Source: Limnobacter alexandrii
GTDB taxonomy: Bacteria; Pseudomonadota; Gammaproteobacteria; Burkholderiales; Burkholderiaceae_B
Reading direction: 5' to 3'
Assembly: GCF_005871185.1 (NCBI RefSeq)
Contig: NZ_SWKN01000012.1
Span: 62,001-126,000, forward strand
DNA length: 64,000 nt
The notes under the pieces are model-generated. The model made no database searches and was not told the origin of the DNA. It was given only the letters and a program-made list of their open reading frames with translations. Below are positions 27,261 through 36,010 of this stretch, one piece after another. Numbering within the stretch: the first letter of the stretch is position 1; each line of letters starts with the position of its first letter. The position numbers and the translations under genes were made by a program.

Positions 27261-28530
27261 AACGCAGGGCCTCCGCAGGTTCGGCACGCGATGCACGCCA
27301 GCTTGGGTAAATGGTGCTGAGCACGCTGAGCACCAAGGCCACGGTGACGATGGTGACCACATCGCTTGCACGTGGGTCGGAGGGCAACTGGCTGATGAAG
27401 TAAATTGATTTTGGCAAGAACTCAACGCTAAGCGCACGTTCAATGGCGGGTACGATGGTGCCCAAATTGATGGCCAACAACCAACCCGCTGTTACACCTA
27501 AAAATGTACCAATCCAGCCCACCAGTGCACCTTGCAACATGAAAATTCGCTGAATGGCAAAAGGGCTTGCACCCAAGGTGCGCAGAATGGCGATCTCGCC
27601 GCGCTTGTCTTTCACGGTCATCACCAGCATGGAAACCAGGTTGAATGCCGCCACGGCGATAATCAGTGTGAGAATGATGAACATCATGCGTTTTTCAGTT
27701 TGCACGGCAGCAAACCAGGTGCGGTTTTGCACTGACCAATCGCGAACCCAAACTGTGGGTGGCAATTGGCGTTCAATGTCACGGGCAACGAATGGAGCCG
27801 CATCCATGTCGTTGAGCTTCACGCGAATGCCGGTGGGGCCCAAGCTGCGGTAAAAGCGTGCTGCGTCGTCCAGGTTCATCAACACCAGGCCACTGTCGTA
27901 TTCATAATGGCCAGTGCTCACCAGGGCGGTAATTTCGAAAGCTTTCAAACGGGGAATCATGCCGGCGGGGGTCATTTGGCCTGAAGGTGCAATCAGCGTA
28001 ATTCGGTCACCCACGCTGACACCAATCTGCTTGGCCAGCTCAATGCCCAAAACCACGCGAAATTCGCCAGCTTGCAGGTTGCTGAGGCTGCCGGAAATCA
28101 CTTCCTTGAAATCTGAAACTTCCTGTTCTTGTGCAGGGTCAATGCCGCGAACAATGGCTGGGCGCAACAAATCGCCATGCGCCAGCATGCTTTCACCAGC
28201 GACATAGGGCGCAGCGCCAATCACTTTTGGGTTGGCGCTTTTGATTGCGCCCACCAGTGCCTCGGGGTTGTCGAAGCCTTCCTGTGGGGCCAGTACCTCG
28301 ATGTGTGCAATCACCGACAGCATGCGGTCGCGCACTTCTTTTTGAAAGCCGTTCATCACCGACAACACGACGATAAGCGCCGCCACGCCAAGCCCGATGC
28401 CGGCCATGGACAATCCGGAAATGAAGGAAATGAATTTGTCGCGGCTTCTGTGGCCGCCACCGCGCACATAACGCAGTGCAATTTCAACATCAAAGGGTAA
28501 ACTAATCACAAATTGTCCCGAATTGTTCAA
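27253..28530 (-). CDS. lolC: Lipoprotein-releasing ABC transporter permease LolC/LolE
   Basis: The 425-residue protein is a LolC/LolE-type permease. An N-terminal helix (FISFISGLSMAGIGLGVAALIVVLSVMNGF pattern around residues 35-64) is followed by a large periplasmic domain (about 65-270) and three C-terminal membrane segments (about 283-415, including FNLVSMLVMTVKDKRGEIAILRTLGAS). A single LolC/E gene with LolD is common in betaproteobacteria. The start is a TTG at 28530; a GTG seven codons later (28509) would give an N-terminus closer to typical LolC, so the exact start is open. It forms an operon with lolD. Confidence 0.93.
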   Translation of the reverse strand: MNNSGQFVISLPFDVEIALRYVRGGGHRSRDKFISFISGLSMAGIGLGVAALIVVLSVMNGFQKEVRDRMLSVIAHIEVLAPQEGFDNPEALVGAIKSANPKVIGAAPYVAGESMLAHGDLLRPAIVRGIDPAQEQEVSDFKEVISGSLSNLQAGEFRVVLGIELAKQIGVSVGDRITLIAPSGQMTPAGMIPRLKAFEITALVSTGHYEYDSGLVLMNLDDAARFYRSLGPTGIRVKLNDMDAAPFVARDIERQLPPTVWVRDWSVQNRTWFAAVQTEKRMMFIILTLIIAVAAFNLVSMLVMTVKDKRGEIAILRTLGASPFAIQRIFMLQGALVGWIGTFLGVTAGWLLAINLGTIVPAIERALSVEFLPKSIYFISQLPSDPRASDVVTIVTVALVLSVLSTIYPSWRASRAEPAEALRYE

Positions 28531-28567
28531 ATGCGCTTCTGAAGTTTCAAAGCGCTCTCATTGTAGT

Positions 28568-29770
28568 GTGAATAAAACCGTGTCCAAACCAAGCAATGCG
28601 CCTTTGTGGGTGTTCGTTCCCAACATTCTTGTGCCTGAAATGGCACTTGAACGCCTGTCGGCCACCGCGCAGGCTCAATCCTTTCAAGGCCTGCCAGCCG
28701 GTTTGCTGCAAACCATGGCCAGAAATGCTGCGCCCGAATACCAGCATGCAGACGGGCTGGACCGAATTGAAGCCTGGCTGTTGCGCTACTTGGATTCAGA
28801 AGCGCAAGCAAAGTTCGACCAGTACCCGGCTTGGGCCATGCTTCAGAGGTTCAACGCGGATGGCGATGTTAGCCACTTAACGCCTTTCACCCGGTTTTGG
28901 GGCACAGTGGGTTGCCTGGAAATTGAAAGGGATGGCGTGCGTTTTACGCCGCCCGAGGTGTTGCAGGTGGGCAAGGCTGACTTGGAGGCCTTCTGGAACG
29001 TGGTTCAACCCTTGCTGGACAAGCATGGTTGGTCATTGAACACCCCGGCAGGCTTTCACAGCCTGTTGAGCAACCCTGTGCCTGTGCCCATGGAGCAGGC
29101 ATCGCCCTGGTCGGTGCAAGGCATTCGATTGACCGACTACCTGCCCATGACCCACGAATGCAGCGACTGGCGGCGCATGTGGCTGAACATGCAGGTGGAA
29201 TTGCACAACGCTGAATTCAACAAGGCCCGCGAGGCCAAAGGCTTAAAGCCTTTGAATGCACTGTGGTTCTGGGGTGGTGGCGAGGCTTGGCAAACTGATT
29301 TGCCGCTGCCGCGTGTGAAATCAGTGTCAGAGGACGGCGTATTCGACGCTGTCAAAATGACCGATGGCGCAGACGAGGCGGTGAATCGATTTGTGTTCTG
29401 GACCCAATTGCTGGATCCCGTATTGAAACAGTACACCGATTCCGGGCCAAAACCTGATCACGTGTATTGCGTGAACTTTCAGGGTTGGGGCGGCAACATT
29501 GCTGTGTTCAAATTGCTGGAAAGCGAGGTGCTGCAACCCATGCGCCTGGCGGGTTTGGCTTTTAACTGGGTGCTGTTGGGCAACAATGGCTGGAAAACTT
29601 TAACAAGCAACTGGATGAATCGCTTTAAATTTTGGCAGAACACACCGAACTGGGCCGTGCTGGGTGAACCCGAAATGCAGGAAGGCCCTTCAGAGGAAGA
29701 CTTGCAAGCGGCATGGCAGCAAGGTCAGCGCGACCAAGACAGCATTCAGGCTGAGTGGGAGGGGCGATGA
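28568..29770 (+). CDS. Conserved protein of the RpfE type, upstream of recJ
   Basis: The protein of about 400 residues resembles the conserved family (RpfE type, COG4255) found next to recJ in many beta- and gammaproteobacteria, including the rpf region of Xanthomonas. No catalytic motif or membrane segment stands out; Trp is unusually common, and PVPMEQASPWSVQG, LNALWFWGGG and HVYCVNFQGWGG are likely conserved blocks. Its function is not established. The start is uncertain: GTG codons at 28568 and 28580 are the first sensible choices, neither with a strong ribosome site, and the first ATG is much further in. The stop overlaps the recJ start by one base at 29770, so the two genes are probably coupled. 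Confidence 0.75.
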   Translation: MNKTVSKPSNAPLWVFVPNILVPEMALERLSATAQAQSFQGLPAGLLQTMARNAAPEYQHADGLDRIEAWLLRYLDSEAQAKFDQYPAWAMLQRFNADGDVSHLTPFTRFWGTVGCLEIERDGVRFTPPEVLQVGKADLEAFWNVVQPLLDKHGWSLNTPAGFHSLLSNPVPVPMEQASPWSVQGIRLTDYLPMTHECSDWRRMWLNMQVELHNAEFNKAREAKGLKPLNALWFWGGGEAWQTDLPLPRVKSVSEDGVFDAVKMTDGADEAVNRFVFWTQLLDPVLKQYTDSGPKPDHVYCVNFQGWGGNIAVFKLLESEVLQPMRLAGLAFNWVLLGNNGWKTLTSNWMNRFKFWQNTPNWAVLGEPEMQEGPSEEDLQAAWQQGQRDQDSIQAEWEGR

Positions 29771-31509
29771 TGAGCAACACGGTTCAACATCGTGTTCGAA
29801 CACCACGCCCACAAGTTGAAGCTGCGCTACGTAGTCAGGGCATGCACCCTTTGTTGGCCCGGCTCATGGCCGCACGGGGTATTGCTTCCCAGGCCGAAGC
29901 CGAAATGAAACTGGCTGATTTGATTCCGCCCGCCGAGTTGAAAGGCATTGAACAAGCCGCTGAAATTCTGGCAGACGCCTTAGAAGCAGGTGCACGCATC
30001 GTGGTTGTGGGCGATTACGATTGCGATGGCGCAACCGCCACCGCGGTGGGCGTGCGCGGCTTGCGCATGTTGCTGCAAAGTTTGGGAGCCGATGAAGAAG
30101 CGGCGAGATACCACATTGATTTTCTGGTGCCCAATCGGTTTGAGTACGGCTATGGCCTGAGCCCTGAAATTGTTCAACTGGCTGCCCAAGAATTTGAACC
30201 CGATTTGTTGGTGACCGTGGACAACGGCATTGCCAGTGTTGAGGGTGTGAATGAGGCCAATGAGTTGGGTATTGGCGTGATTGTGACCGACCATCACTTG
30301 CCCGGTGAGCAACTGCCGCAAGCCTTGGCCATTGTGAATCCCAACCAGCCCGGTTGTAATTTCCCCAGTAAGTCGATTGCCGGGGTGGGTGTGATGTTCT
30401 ATGTGTTGTTGGCCACCCGTGCGGTGTTGCGCGAACGTGGCGTGTTCGACGCCGCCAGTCAGCCCCGAATTGACGCGTTGCTTGACCTTGTGGCGCTGGG
30501 CACCGTGGCCGACGTGGTTAAACTGGATGCCAACAACCGCCGACTGGTGTCGCATGGTTTGCAGCGCATTCGTGCAGGTCGCGCCCAACCAGGCATGCTG
30601 GCCTTGTTTCATGAAGCCAGCCGCGACCCCCGCAAGGCCACAGCAGCCGACATGGGTTTTGCGCTGGGCCCGCGTCTGAACGCAGCAGGTCGCCTCGCCG
30701 ACATGGCGATCGGCATTCGCACTTTGTTGGCCGACGACGCTGCCGAGGCCAGTGCACTGGCCGCCCAGCTTGGCAAAATGAACGAAGAACGCAAGCGTAT
30801 CGAAGCCGACATGAAACGCGATGCGCTGGAAGACATTGAAAAGTTCATCAGCCAGGATGAACCCGCCGCAGGCATTGTGGTGGCCCACAGCACTTGGCAC
30901 CAAGGTGTCATTGGCATTTTGGCGTCTCGCATCAAAGAACGCCTGTACCGGCCTACTATTGCGCTGGCCCCTGGCGATGATGGTTTCTGGAAAGGCAGCG
31001 GCCGTTCCGTGCAGGGCGTGCATTTGCGCGATGTGCTTGATTTGGTGTGCAAACGCCTGCCCGAAGGCAGCATGCCCAAGTTCGGCGGCCATGCCATGGC
31101 GGCTGGCTTAACCATTGCTGAGGGCGCCATTGAGCAATTCAAAATTGAATTTGCCAAAGCCATTCTGGATTTGAGCGACCCCAGCGCACTGACCCAGGTG
31201 GTGGAGACCGATGGTTCAATCCCCGCCGACTACATCGCGGCCAGCTCAGCCGACCTTCTGGAAACCCAGGTGTGGGGACAGGGCTTTCCGGCCCCCTTGT
31301 TTTGCGATGAATTTGAAGTACTTGAACACCGTTTGCTGAAAAACGCGCACAGCAAGTTCGCCTTGCGCCGTGATGGCAAAACCTTTGTGGCCTTGCGTTG
31401 GCGAGCCGTGGAGGCGTTGCCGGCCCGGGTCAAGCTGGCCTACCGGTTTGAAAGGGACTCCTTTACCGGTGGCGATGCGGTGCAAATCATTGTGGAACAT
31501 GTGTTGTGA
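29770..31509 (+). CDS. recJ: Single-stranded-DNA-specific exonuclease RecJ
   Basis: The 579-residue protein is RecJ, a 5'-3' single-strand exonuclease of recombination and mismatch repair. The DHH-family motifs are all visible: VVGDYDCDGATAT (motif I), LVTVDNGIAS (motif II), VTDHHLPG (DHH, motif III) and DLVALGTVADV, then LGPRLNAAGR, and the DHHA1 part with GHAMAAGL. I start at the ATG at 29770; GGAGG lies 7 bases before it. An ATG at 29767 is nearly as good. It overlaps the stop of the RpfE-type gene. Confidence 0.95.
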   Translation: MSNTVQHRVRTPRPQVEAALRSQGMHPLLARLMAARGIASQAEAEMKLADLIPPAELKGIEQAAEILADALEAGARIVVVGDYDCDGATATAVGVRGLRMLLQSLGADEEAARYHIDFLVPNRFEYGYGLSPEIVQLAAQEFEPDLLVTVDNGIASVEGVNEANELGIGVIVTDHHLPGEQLPQALAIVNPNQPGCNFPSKSIAGVGVMFYVLLATRAVLRERGVFDAASQPRIDALLDLVALGTVADVVKLDANNRRLVSHGLQRIRAGRAQPGMLALFHEASRDPRKATAADMGFALGPRLNAAGRLADMAIGIRTLLADDAAEASALAAQLGKMNEERKRIEADMKRDALEDIEKFISQDEPAAGIVVAHSTWHQGVIGILASRIKERLYRPTIALAPGDDGFWKGSGRSVQGVHLRDVLDLVCKRLPEGSMPKFGGHAMAAGLTIAEGAIEQFKIEFAKAILDLSDPSALTQVVETDGSIPADYIAASSADLLETQVWGQGFPAPLFCDEFEVLEHRLLKNAHSKFALRRDGKTFVALRWRAVEALPARVKLAYRFERDSFTGGDAVQIIVEHVL

Positions 31510-31515
31510 TGCTTC

Positions 31516-31815
31516 TCAATGGCGCAATTCGCGTGTGTGCCAAATACGCAGTATCACGATGATCGTAGAGCCTCTGGACTGAATGACGCTGTAACGAATC
31601 TCGTATTGTCGGGAATAAATGCGCCTAACTTCCTGTTCTGAAAATTCAAGCATACGTTCGCCCAAGCGGGGAAAACTTCTTAACTTATGAGTCGCCGCAG
31701 CAATACCTTCCGAAGCATTAATGGCAGCATCCACGCTTTTCTCAAGTAAAAACGCGTGCAAGCGTTTTAGGTCGGTCGAAGCGCCGCTTGACCAGACAAT
31801 TTCGCAATTCAACAT
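31516..31815 (-). CDS. RelE/ParE-family toxin
   Basis: The 99-residue protein has the RelE/ParE toxin pattern: an N-terminal helix rich in charges (ASTDLKRLHAFLLEK), FPRLGERM, then the C-terminal strands (VRRIYSRQYEIRYSVI, IIVILRIWHTRE). These toxins block growth by cutting messenger RNA on ribosomes (RelE) or poisoning gyrase (ParE); WHTRE with the preceding strand suits the ParE side of the family, but sequence alone does not settle it. It follows its antitoxin gene by nine bases. It lies in reverse between recJ, whose stop is six bases away, and prfB. Confidence 0.88.
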   Translation of the reverse strand: MLNCEIVWSSGASTDLKRLHAFLLEKSVDAAINASEGIAAATHKLRSFPRLGERMLEFSEQEVRRIYSRQYEIRYSVIQSRGSTIIVILRIWHTRELRH

Positions 31816-31824
31816 GAGGGGTTG

Positions 31825-32100
31825 TCAGGCTTTGCGTTCTTGAGATTTCAGGGCTTCGGAATTTGCATCATGAATCCATTTCAAGATGTCCTCATGCCGC
31901 ACAAAGTTGCCTTCTTCTACGGAACGAATAGCATCCAGCGTCATCTCATACTTGGCCTGTTCCTCCGCCACGTAATTATTCAAAGCCTGTTTCACAATCC
32001 AAGCCTTGGAGCGGTCCATTTTCTCGGCGATTTCATCCACCTTGTTGGCCAGGTCTTCCGGTACATGCGCAGTGATCACGCGGGTTTTGTCGGTAGCCAT
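31825..32100 (-). CDS. Ribbon-helix-helix antitoxin (CopG/RelB-like)
   Basis: The protein of about 91 residues starts with a short strand and a ribbon-helix-helix (TRVITAHVPEDLANKVDEIA, then MDRSKAWIVKQALNNYV), the DNA-binding fold of many antitoxins. A charged C-terminal tail (EEQAKYEMTLDAIRSVEEGN) should wrap the toxin. It lies directly upstream of the toxin gene, as expected for an autorepressing pair. I choose the ATG at 32100; ATGs at 32115 and 32142 are also in frame, with weak ribosome sites. The operator should lie in the 195 bases shared with the divergent prfB gene. Confidence 0.88.
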   Translation of the reverse strand: MATDKTRVITAHVPEDLANKVDEIAEKMDRSKAWIVKQALNNYVAEEQAKYEMTLDAIRSVEEGNFVRHEDILKWIHDANSEALKSQERKA

Positions 32101-32295
32101 ATGGATTTCGCTCATTATTTGCTTTGATTGAAAGTTAATCATACTGAATCAGATCATGGGACCACAAGCTTTGTGAAATGGGGGAGGGTGACAAACCTTG
32201 ACTGAGTGAAACCCTTCCTCAAAGCACGCATGCGCTATGGCCATGCGGATTGGACTATAATGTAGGGTTACGCACATTGAATTTGTTAGAGAAAC

Positions 32296-33400
32296 ATGGA
32301 AGCCGAACGCCTGAATGCCATCATCAACGCCCTGACTGACCTTGCCGACCGTGCAGGCCAGTTGCGGAGGTATCTTTGACGTCGACCGCAAGGCCGAGCG
32401 ACTCACTGTAGTTGACGCCGAACTGGAAGACCCCAATGTTTGGAACGATCCCAAACACGCGCAAGAGTTGGGCAAAGAGAAAAAGATGCTGGATGGCGTG
32501 GTGGTGACCATGAACACCGTGCAGGCCAACATCAGCGATGCGCAAGAATTGGTGGAAATGGCCGAAGCCGAAGGGGATTTCGACACGCTGGAAGCGATCG
32601 AGGCCGATGTGGCTGAATATGAAAAGATTATTGCCGATCTTGAATTCCGCCGCATGTTCAGCAACCCGGCCGACCCGGCCAACTGCTTCATCGACATCAC
32701 CGCAGGTGCAGGTGGCACGGAAGCCCAGGACTGGGCCAGCATTTTGTTGCGCCAGTACCTACGCTACTGCGAACGCAAGGGTTTCAAAGTTGAGGTGATG
32801 GAACAATCTGACGGCGACGTGGCGGGTATCAAATCGGCCACGGTGAAGGTCGAAGGTGAATATGCTTTTGGCTACCTGCGCACCGAAACTGGCGTACATC
32901 GCCTGGTTCGCAAATCACCTTTCGATTCCTCTGGCGGGCGCCACACTTCTTTCGCGTCACTCTTTGTGTATCCGGAAGTCGACGATTCCTTTGAAATCGA
33001 AATCAACCCAGCCGATGTTCGCACCGACACTTACCGCGCCAGTGGTGCGGGTGGTCAGCACATCAACAAAACCGATTCTGCGGTTCGCTTAACCCACATT
33101 CCCACCGGCATTGTGGTGCAGTGTCAGAACGACCGTTCGCAGCACCGCAACCGCGACGAAGCCTGGGGCATGTTGAAAGCCAAGCTGTATGAGTTCGAAA
33201 TGCGCAAGCGCATGGCCGAGCAACAGGCTTTGGAAGACACCAAAACCGATGTGGGCTGGGGCCATCAAATTCGCAGCTATGTGCTGGACAACAGCCGCAT
33301 CAAAGACCTGCGCACCGGTGTTGAAATTTCCAACACCCAGCGCGTACTCGACGGCGACCTCGACCCATTCATTGAAGCCAGCTTGAAGCAAGGTATTTAA
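32296..33400 (+). CDS. prfB: Peptide chain release factor 2, with programmed +1 frameshift
   Basis: RF2 ends translation at UGA and UAA. The first frame runs from the ATG at 32296 for 27 codons to an in-frame TGA at 32377-32379. The ribosome shifts +1 at CTT TGA and continues in the frame that ends at 33400, giving a protein of about 367 residues. The main frame has the RF2 tripeptide SPF (about 204-206 of the full protein) that reads the stop codon, and the GGQ catalytic loop in [11 protein letters not shown]. The ATG is close to a TATAAT at about 32256, a plausible -10 box. lysS follows after three bases. The exact start base may be off by one, as I inferred it from the frames. Confidence 0.94.
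32366..32380 (+). promoter_or_regulatory. RF2 programmed frameshift signal
   Basis: GGAGG (32366-32370), which can pair with the 16S rRNA tail, lies three bases before CTT and the in-frame TGA C (32377-32380). This matches the canonical bacterial RF2 site, where low RF2 favours the shift and so more RF2 is made. Confidence 0.93.
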
Positions 33401-33403
33401 ATC

Positions 33404-34936
33404 ATGAACGACAAAACACAAGCCGCTGGCGAAGAACTACCTGTTGACGAGAACCAGATTATTGCTGAGCGCCGCGGCAAGTTGAGCAAATTGCGCGAGA
33501 AAGGCCAGCCTTTCCCCAACAGCTTCAAGCCTGAGCACCGTGCTGCCGATTTGCATGCCCATTATGGTTTGCTTGACAAAGAAACACTCGATCCACAGGG
33601 TATTGAGGTGTCCGTTTCAGGCCGAATGATGTTGAAACGTGTGATGGGCAAAGCCAGTTTTGCAACCGTGCAAGATGGCACAGGCCGCATTCAGTTTTAC
33701 ATCAACAATGAAGGTGTGGGCGAGGGCGTTCACGGCGAATTCAAGCACTGGGATTTGGGCGACATCATCGCAGCCAAAGGCAAGCTGTTCAAAACCAACA
33801 AAGGTGAGTTGAGTGTGCACTGCACGGAAATTCATTTGTTGGCGAAAAGCCTGCGCCCGCTGCCTGACAAATTCCATGGCCTGGCCGATCAGGAAATCAA
33901 ATACCGCCAGCGTTACGTGGATTTGATTGTTTCCGATCAAACACGCGACACCTTTGTGACACGCTCCAAAGGCATGTCCTCGATTCGAAATTTCATGACC
34001 AATCACGGGTTTCTGGAAGTAGAAACACCGATGTTGCATGTGATCCCGGGTGGGGCTTCAGCCAAGCCTTTCATCACCCACCACAATGCGCTGGACATGG
34101 AAATGTACCTGCGCATTGCGCCTGAACTGTATTTGAAACGCCTGATTGTGGGTGGCTTCGAGCGCGTGTTCGAGATCAACCGCAACTTCCGGAATGAGGG
34201 TGTCAGCCCGCGCCACAACCCTGAATTCACCATGATGGAATTCTATGCAGCGTACTGGAATTACCGCGACTTGATGGACTTCACCGAGCAGGTGATTCAA
34301 CACGTGGCCACCACCGCAACCGGCAGCGCAAGCCTCACTTACCAGGGTCGTGAGCTTGACTTGTCCAAGCCCTTTGCACGCTTGACCATTGTTGAAGCCA
34401 TTCAAAAGTATTTCCCTGAATACGGCACAGACGATTTGCAGAACATCGACTACCTGAAAAAGGCCTTGGCCAAGAAAGGCGTGCATGTAGACAAGGAACC
34501 TGCGCTAAAAAATGCAGGTGTCGGTGCTTTGCAGTTGGCTCTGTTCGAAGAAACTTCTGAAAGCCTGTTGTGGGAACCCACCTTCATCGTGGATTACCCG
34601 GTTGAAGTGTCGCCTTTGGCACGCGCATCCGATGCGAATTCACAAATCACGGAGCGTTTTGAGTTGTTCATCACTGGCCGTGAAATTGCCAATGGTTTTT
34701 CCGAGTTGAATGATCCGGAAGACCAGGCCGATCGATTCAAGAAGCAGGTTGAGGCGAAAGAGGCAGGCGATGATGAAGCCATGTTCTACGACGCAGACTT
34801 CATTCGAGCGCTTGAATACGGCATGCCACCCACTGGTGGTTGTGGCATTGGTATCGACCGTTTGATGATGCTGATCACTGATAGCCCGAACATTCGGGAC
34901 GTGATTCTGTTTCCGCACCTGCGGCGCGAAGATTAA
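33404..34936 (+). CDS. lysS: Lysyl-tRNA synthetase, class II
   Basis: The 510-residue protein has an N-terminal OB-fold tRNA-binding domain (about 60-170; [25 protein letters not shown]) and a class II catalytic domain. It has motif 1 around [17 protein letters not shown], motif 2 [20 protein letters not shown] and motif 3 [14 protein letters not shown]. It charges tRNA-Lys in the cytoplasm. Length is normal. It follows prfB by three bases in a common operon, an arrangement found in many proteobacteria, and is followed by a clear terminator. Confidence 0.96.
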   Translation: MNDKTQAAGEELPVDENQIIAERRGKLSKLREKGQPFPNSFKPEHRAADLHAHYGLLDKETLDPQGIEVSVSGRMMLKRVMGKASFATVQDGTGRIQFYINNEGVGEGVHGEFKHWDLGDIIAAKGKLFKTNKGELSVHCTEIHLLAKSLRPLPDKFHGLADQEIKYRQRYVDLIVSDQTRDTFVTRSKGMSSIRNFMTNHGFLEVETPMLHVIPGGASAKPFITHHNALDMEMYLRIAPELYLKRLIVGGFERVFEINRNFRNEGVSPRHNPEFTMMEFYAAYWNYRDLMDFTEQVIQHVATTATGSASLTYQGRELDLSKPFARLTIVEAIQKYFPEYGTDDLQNIDYLKKALAKKGVHVDKEPALKNAGVGALQLALFEETSESLLWEPTFIVDYPVEVSPLARASDANSQITERFELFITGREIANGFSELNDPEDQADRFKKQVEAKEAGDDEAMFYDADFIRALEYGMPPTGGCGIGIDRLMMLITDSPNIRDVILFPHLRRED

Positions 34937-34947
34937 GTTTAACTTGC

Positions 34948-34985
34948 ACCGCGCGGGCGTGATTCAGTCACCTGCGCGGTTTTTG
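34948..34985 (+). terminator. Rho-independent terminator after lysS
   Basis: ACCGCGC and GCGCGGT arms with an inner loop are followed by a T-run (TTTTG), 12 bases after the lysS stop. It should end the prfB-lysS transcript. Confidence 0.88.
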
Positions 34986-35005
34986 TTCACTGCAAGTGCA
35001 ATGCT

Positions 35006-35181
35006 CACCTCATGTGTTGCACCATCCCGCCTTGGCGGGCTTTCATCCCTTCTTGATTGCTTGCTCGGTTCATGCGAAACGCAAAAGCGTGTTCGCATCG
35101 ATTGCTTGCGCAATCGCCCCTCGCTGCGCATCAAGCGGGAAGCCCACCTGAAATCGGCGGGACGGTGCAGCACATGAGGTG
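35006..35181. repeat. MITE-like repeat, left copy
   Basis: A 176-base element with 26-base terminal inverted repeats (35006-35031 and 35156-35181) that differ at two positions only. Inside are a CCCGCC/GGCGGG hairpin and a 38-base core (35063-35100). A second copy lies in opposite orientation at 35727-35910, and the core is identical in both. No coding capacity is visible. The structure is that of a small non-autonomous element or a dispersed hairpin repeat. Confidence 0.8.
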
Positions 35182-35274
35182 AACTTGAGCGCTGGTGATG
35201 CACAACGGAGTACCTGCTTCGCGCACGATGAGCGCGCTATTACACTTAGCATCCAAAATATTGCTCGGCTCACT

Positions 35275-35703
35275 ATGCTTCGCTCTGCCATTGTTGTAAT
35301 ACTTGCTTCCTTTCCGATTATTTCTGCGTGTTCCGAGTCTGATCAACGACTATCGACTCAACTGTTTATGCATTCGGAAACAGCATGCGAGTTGATATTC
35401 AAATCCCAGAATGCTGTTGTTGTCGAGAATTTTTGCGACACGGCGCAGAAACCCATCTTGATCAAGTTGGCTGAACAAGAAATCAGATCTGACTGGATTG
35501 ACGAGAAGACCAGTCGTTTTCTGTTTCAGGAAGGTTGTGCCCAAGCGGATGAGTGTTTCTATGAACTGAGTACAAACGATGCTGGCGTGAGCGGCCGCTT
35601 TTCGTATCGAATCAATATGACGGAAGGTGAATACGGCTTCGAAGTCAATAGGTCTGGACAGTCGAAGGTGTTCAAGCAGTCATCCAAGGATATTCCGTCT
35701 TGA
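35275..35703 (+). CDS. Orphan lipoprotein between two inverted repeats
   Basis: The 142-residue protein has a signal peptide ending in a lipobox (ASFPIISAC, Cys at about residue 19), so it should be lipidated and probably sent to the outer membrane. The mature part has six more Cys residues and is rich in acidic residues; no domain is recognised. I place the start at the ATG at 35275, directly before the signal peptide. The ribosome site is weak. The gene is framed by two MITE-like repeats in opposite orientation and has no partner on either side, which suggests that it entered as a small cassette. Confidence 0.65.
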   Translation: MLRSAIVVILASFPIISACSESDQRLSTQLFMHSETACELIFKSQNAVVVENFCDTAQKPILIKLAEQEIRSDWIDEKTSRFLFQEGCAQADECFYELSTNDAGVSGRFSYRINMTEGEYGFEVNRSGQSKVFKQSSKDIPS

Positions 35704-35726
35704 AAGGATTGTCACAGGCATTTTTA

Positions 35727-35910
35727 GGCCTCCGCGCTTTGTTGCATTCATCTCGCCGAGTTCAGGTGGGCTGCCCGCTTGATGCACAGCGAGGGGCGCT
35801 TCCGGCAGGAAGCGATGCGAACACGCTTTTGCGTTTCGCATGAACCGAGCCAGCAATCAAGAAGGGGCAAAAGCCCGCCAAGGCGGGATGAAGCGACATG
35901 AGCGGAGGCC
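35727..35910. repeat. MITE-like repeat, right copy, inverted
   Basis: A 184-base element with perfect nine-base ends (GGCCTCCGC and GCGGAGGCC) and longer imperfect inverted ends. It is similar to the reverse complement of the element at 35006-35181, including an identical 38-base core at 35813-35850. It is followed by 100 bases without a gene, in which the 13-mer GGCCATCAAGAAA occurs at about 35907 and 35988. Confidence 0.8.
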
Positions 35911-36010
35911 ATCAAGAAAGCAGCTGGAGGATACGCGACAAGCGTGGAGCCAGCAAACGAACTGGTGAATAATCCAACGTGCGCTGTGGCCATCAAGAAA
36001 CCGGGGATTT

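Noticed and set aside
29980-31092. 370-codon minus-strand open frame
   Set aside because: Antisense to recJ, with composition of a complementary frame; recJ itself is certain.
32149-32742. 197-codon minus-strand open frame
   Set aside because: Antisense to prfB and its leader; Ser-rich complementary composition.
35006-35910. Integron attC sites around the lipoprotein gene
   Set aside because: The repeats lack the conserved attC core sites and there is no integrase; they have long terminal inverted repeats instead.
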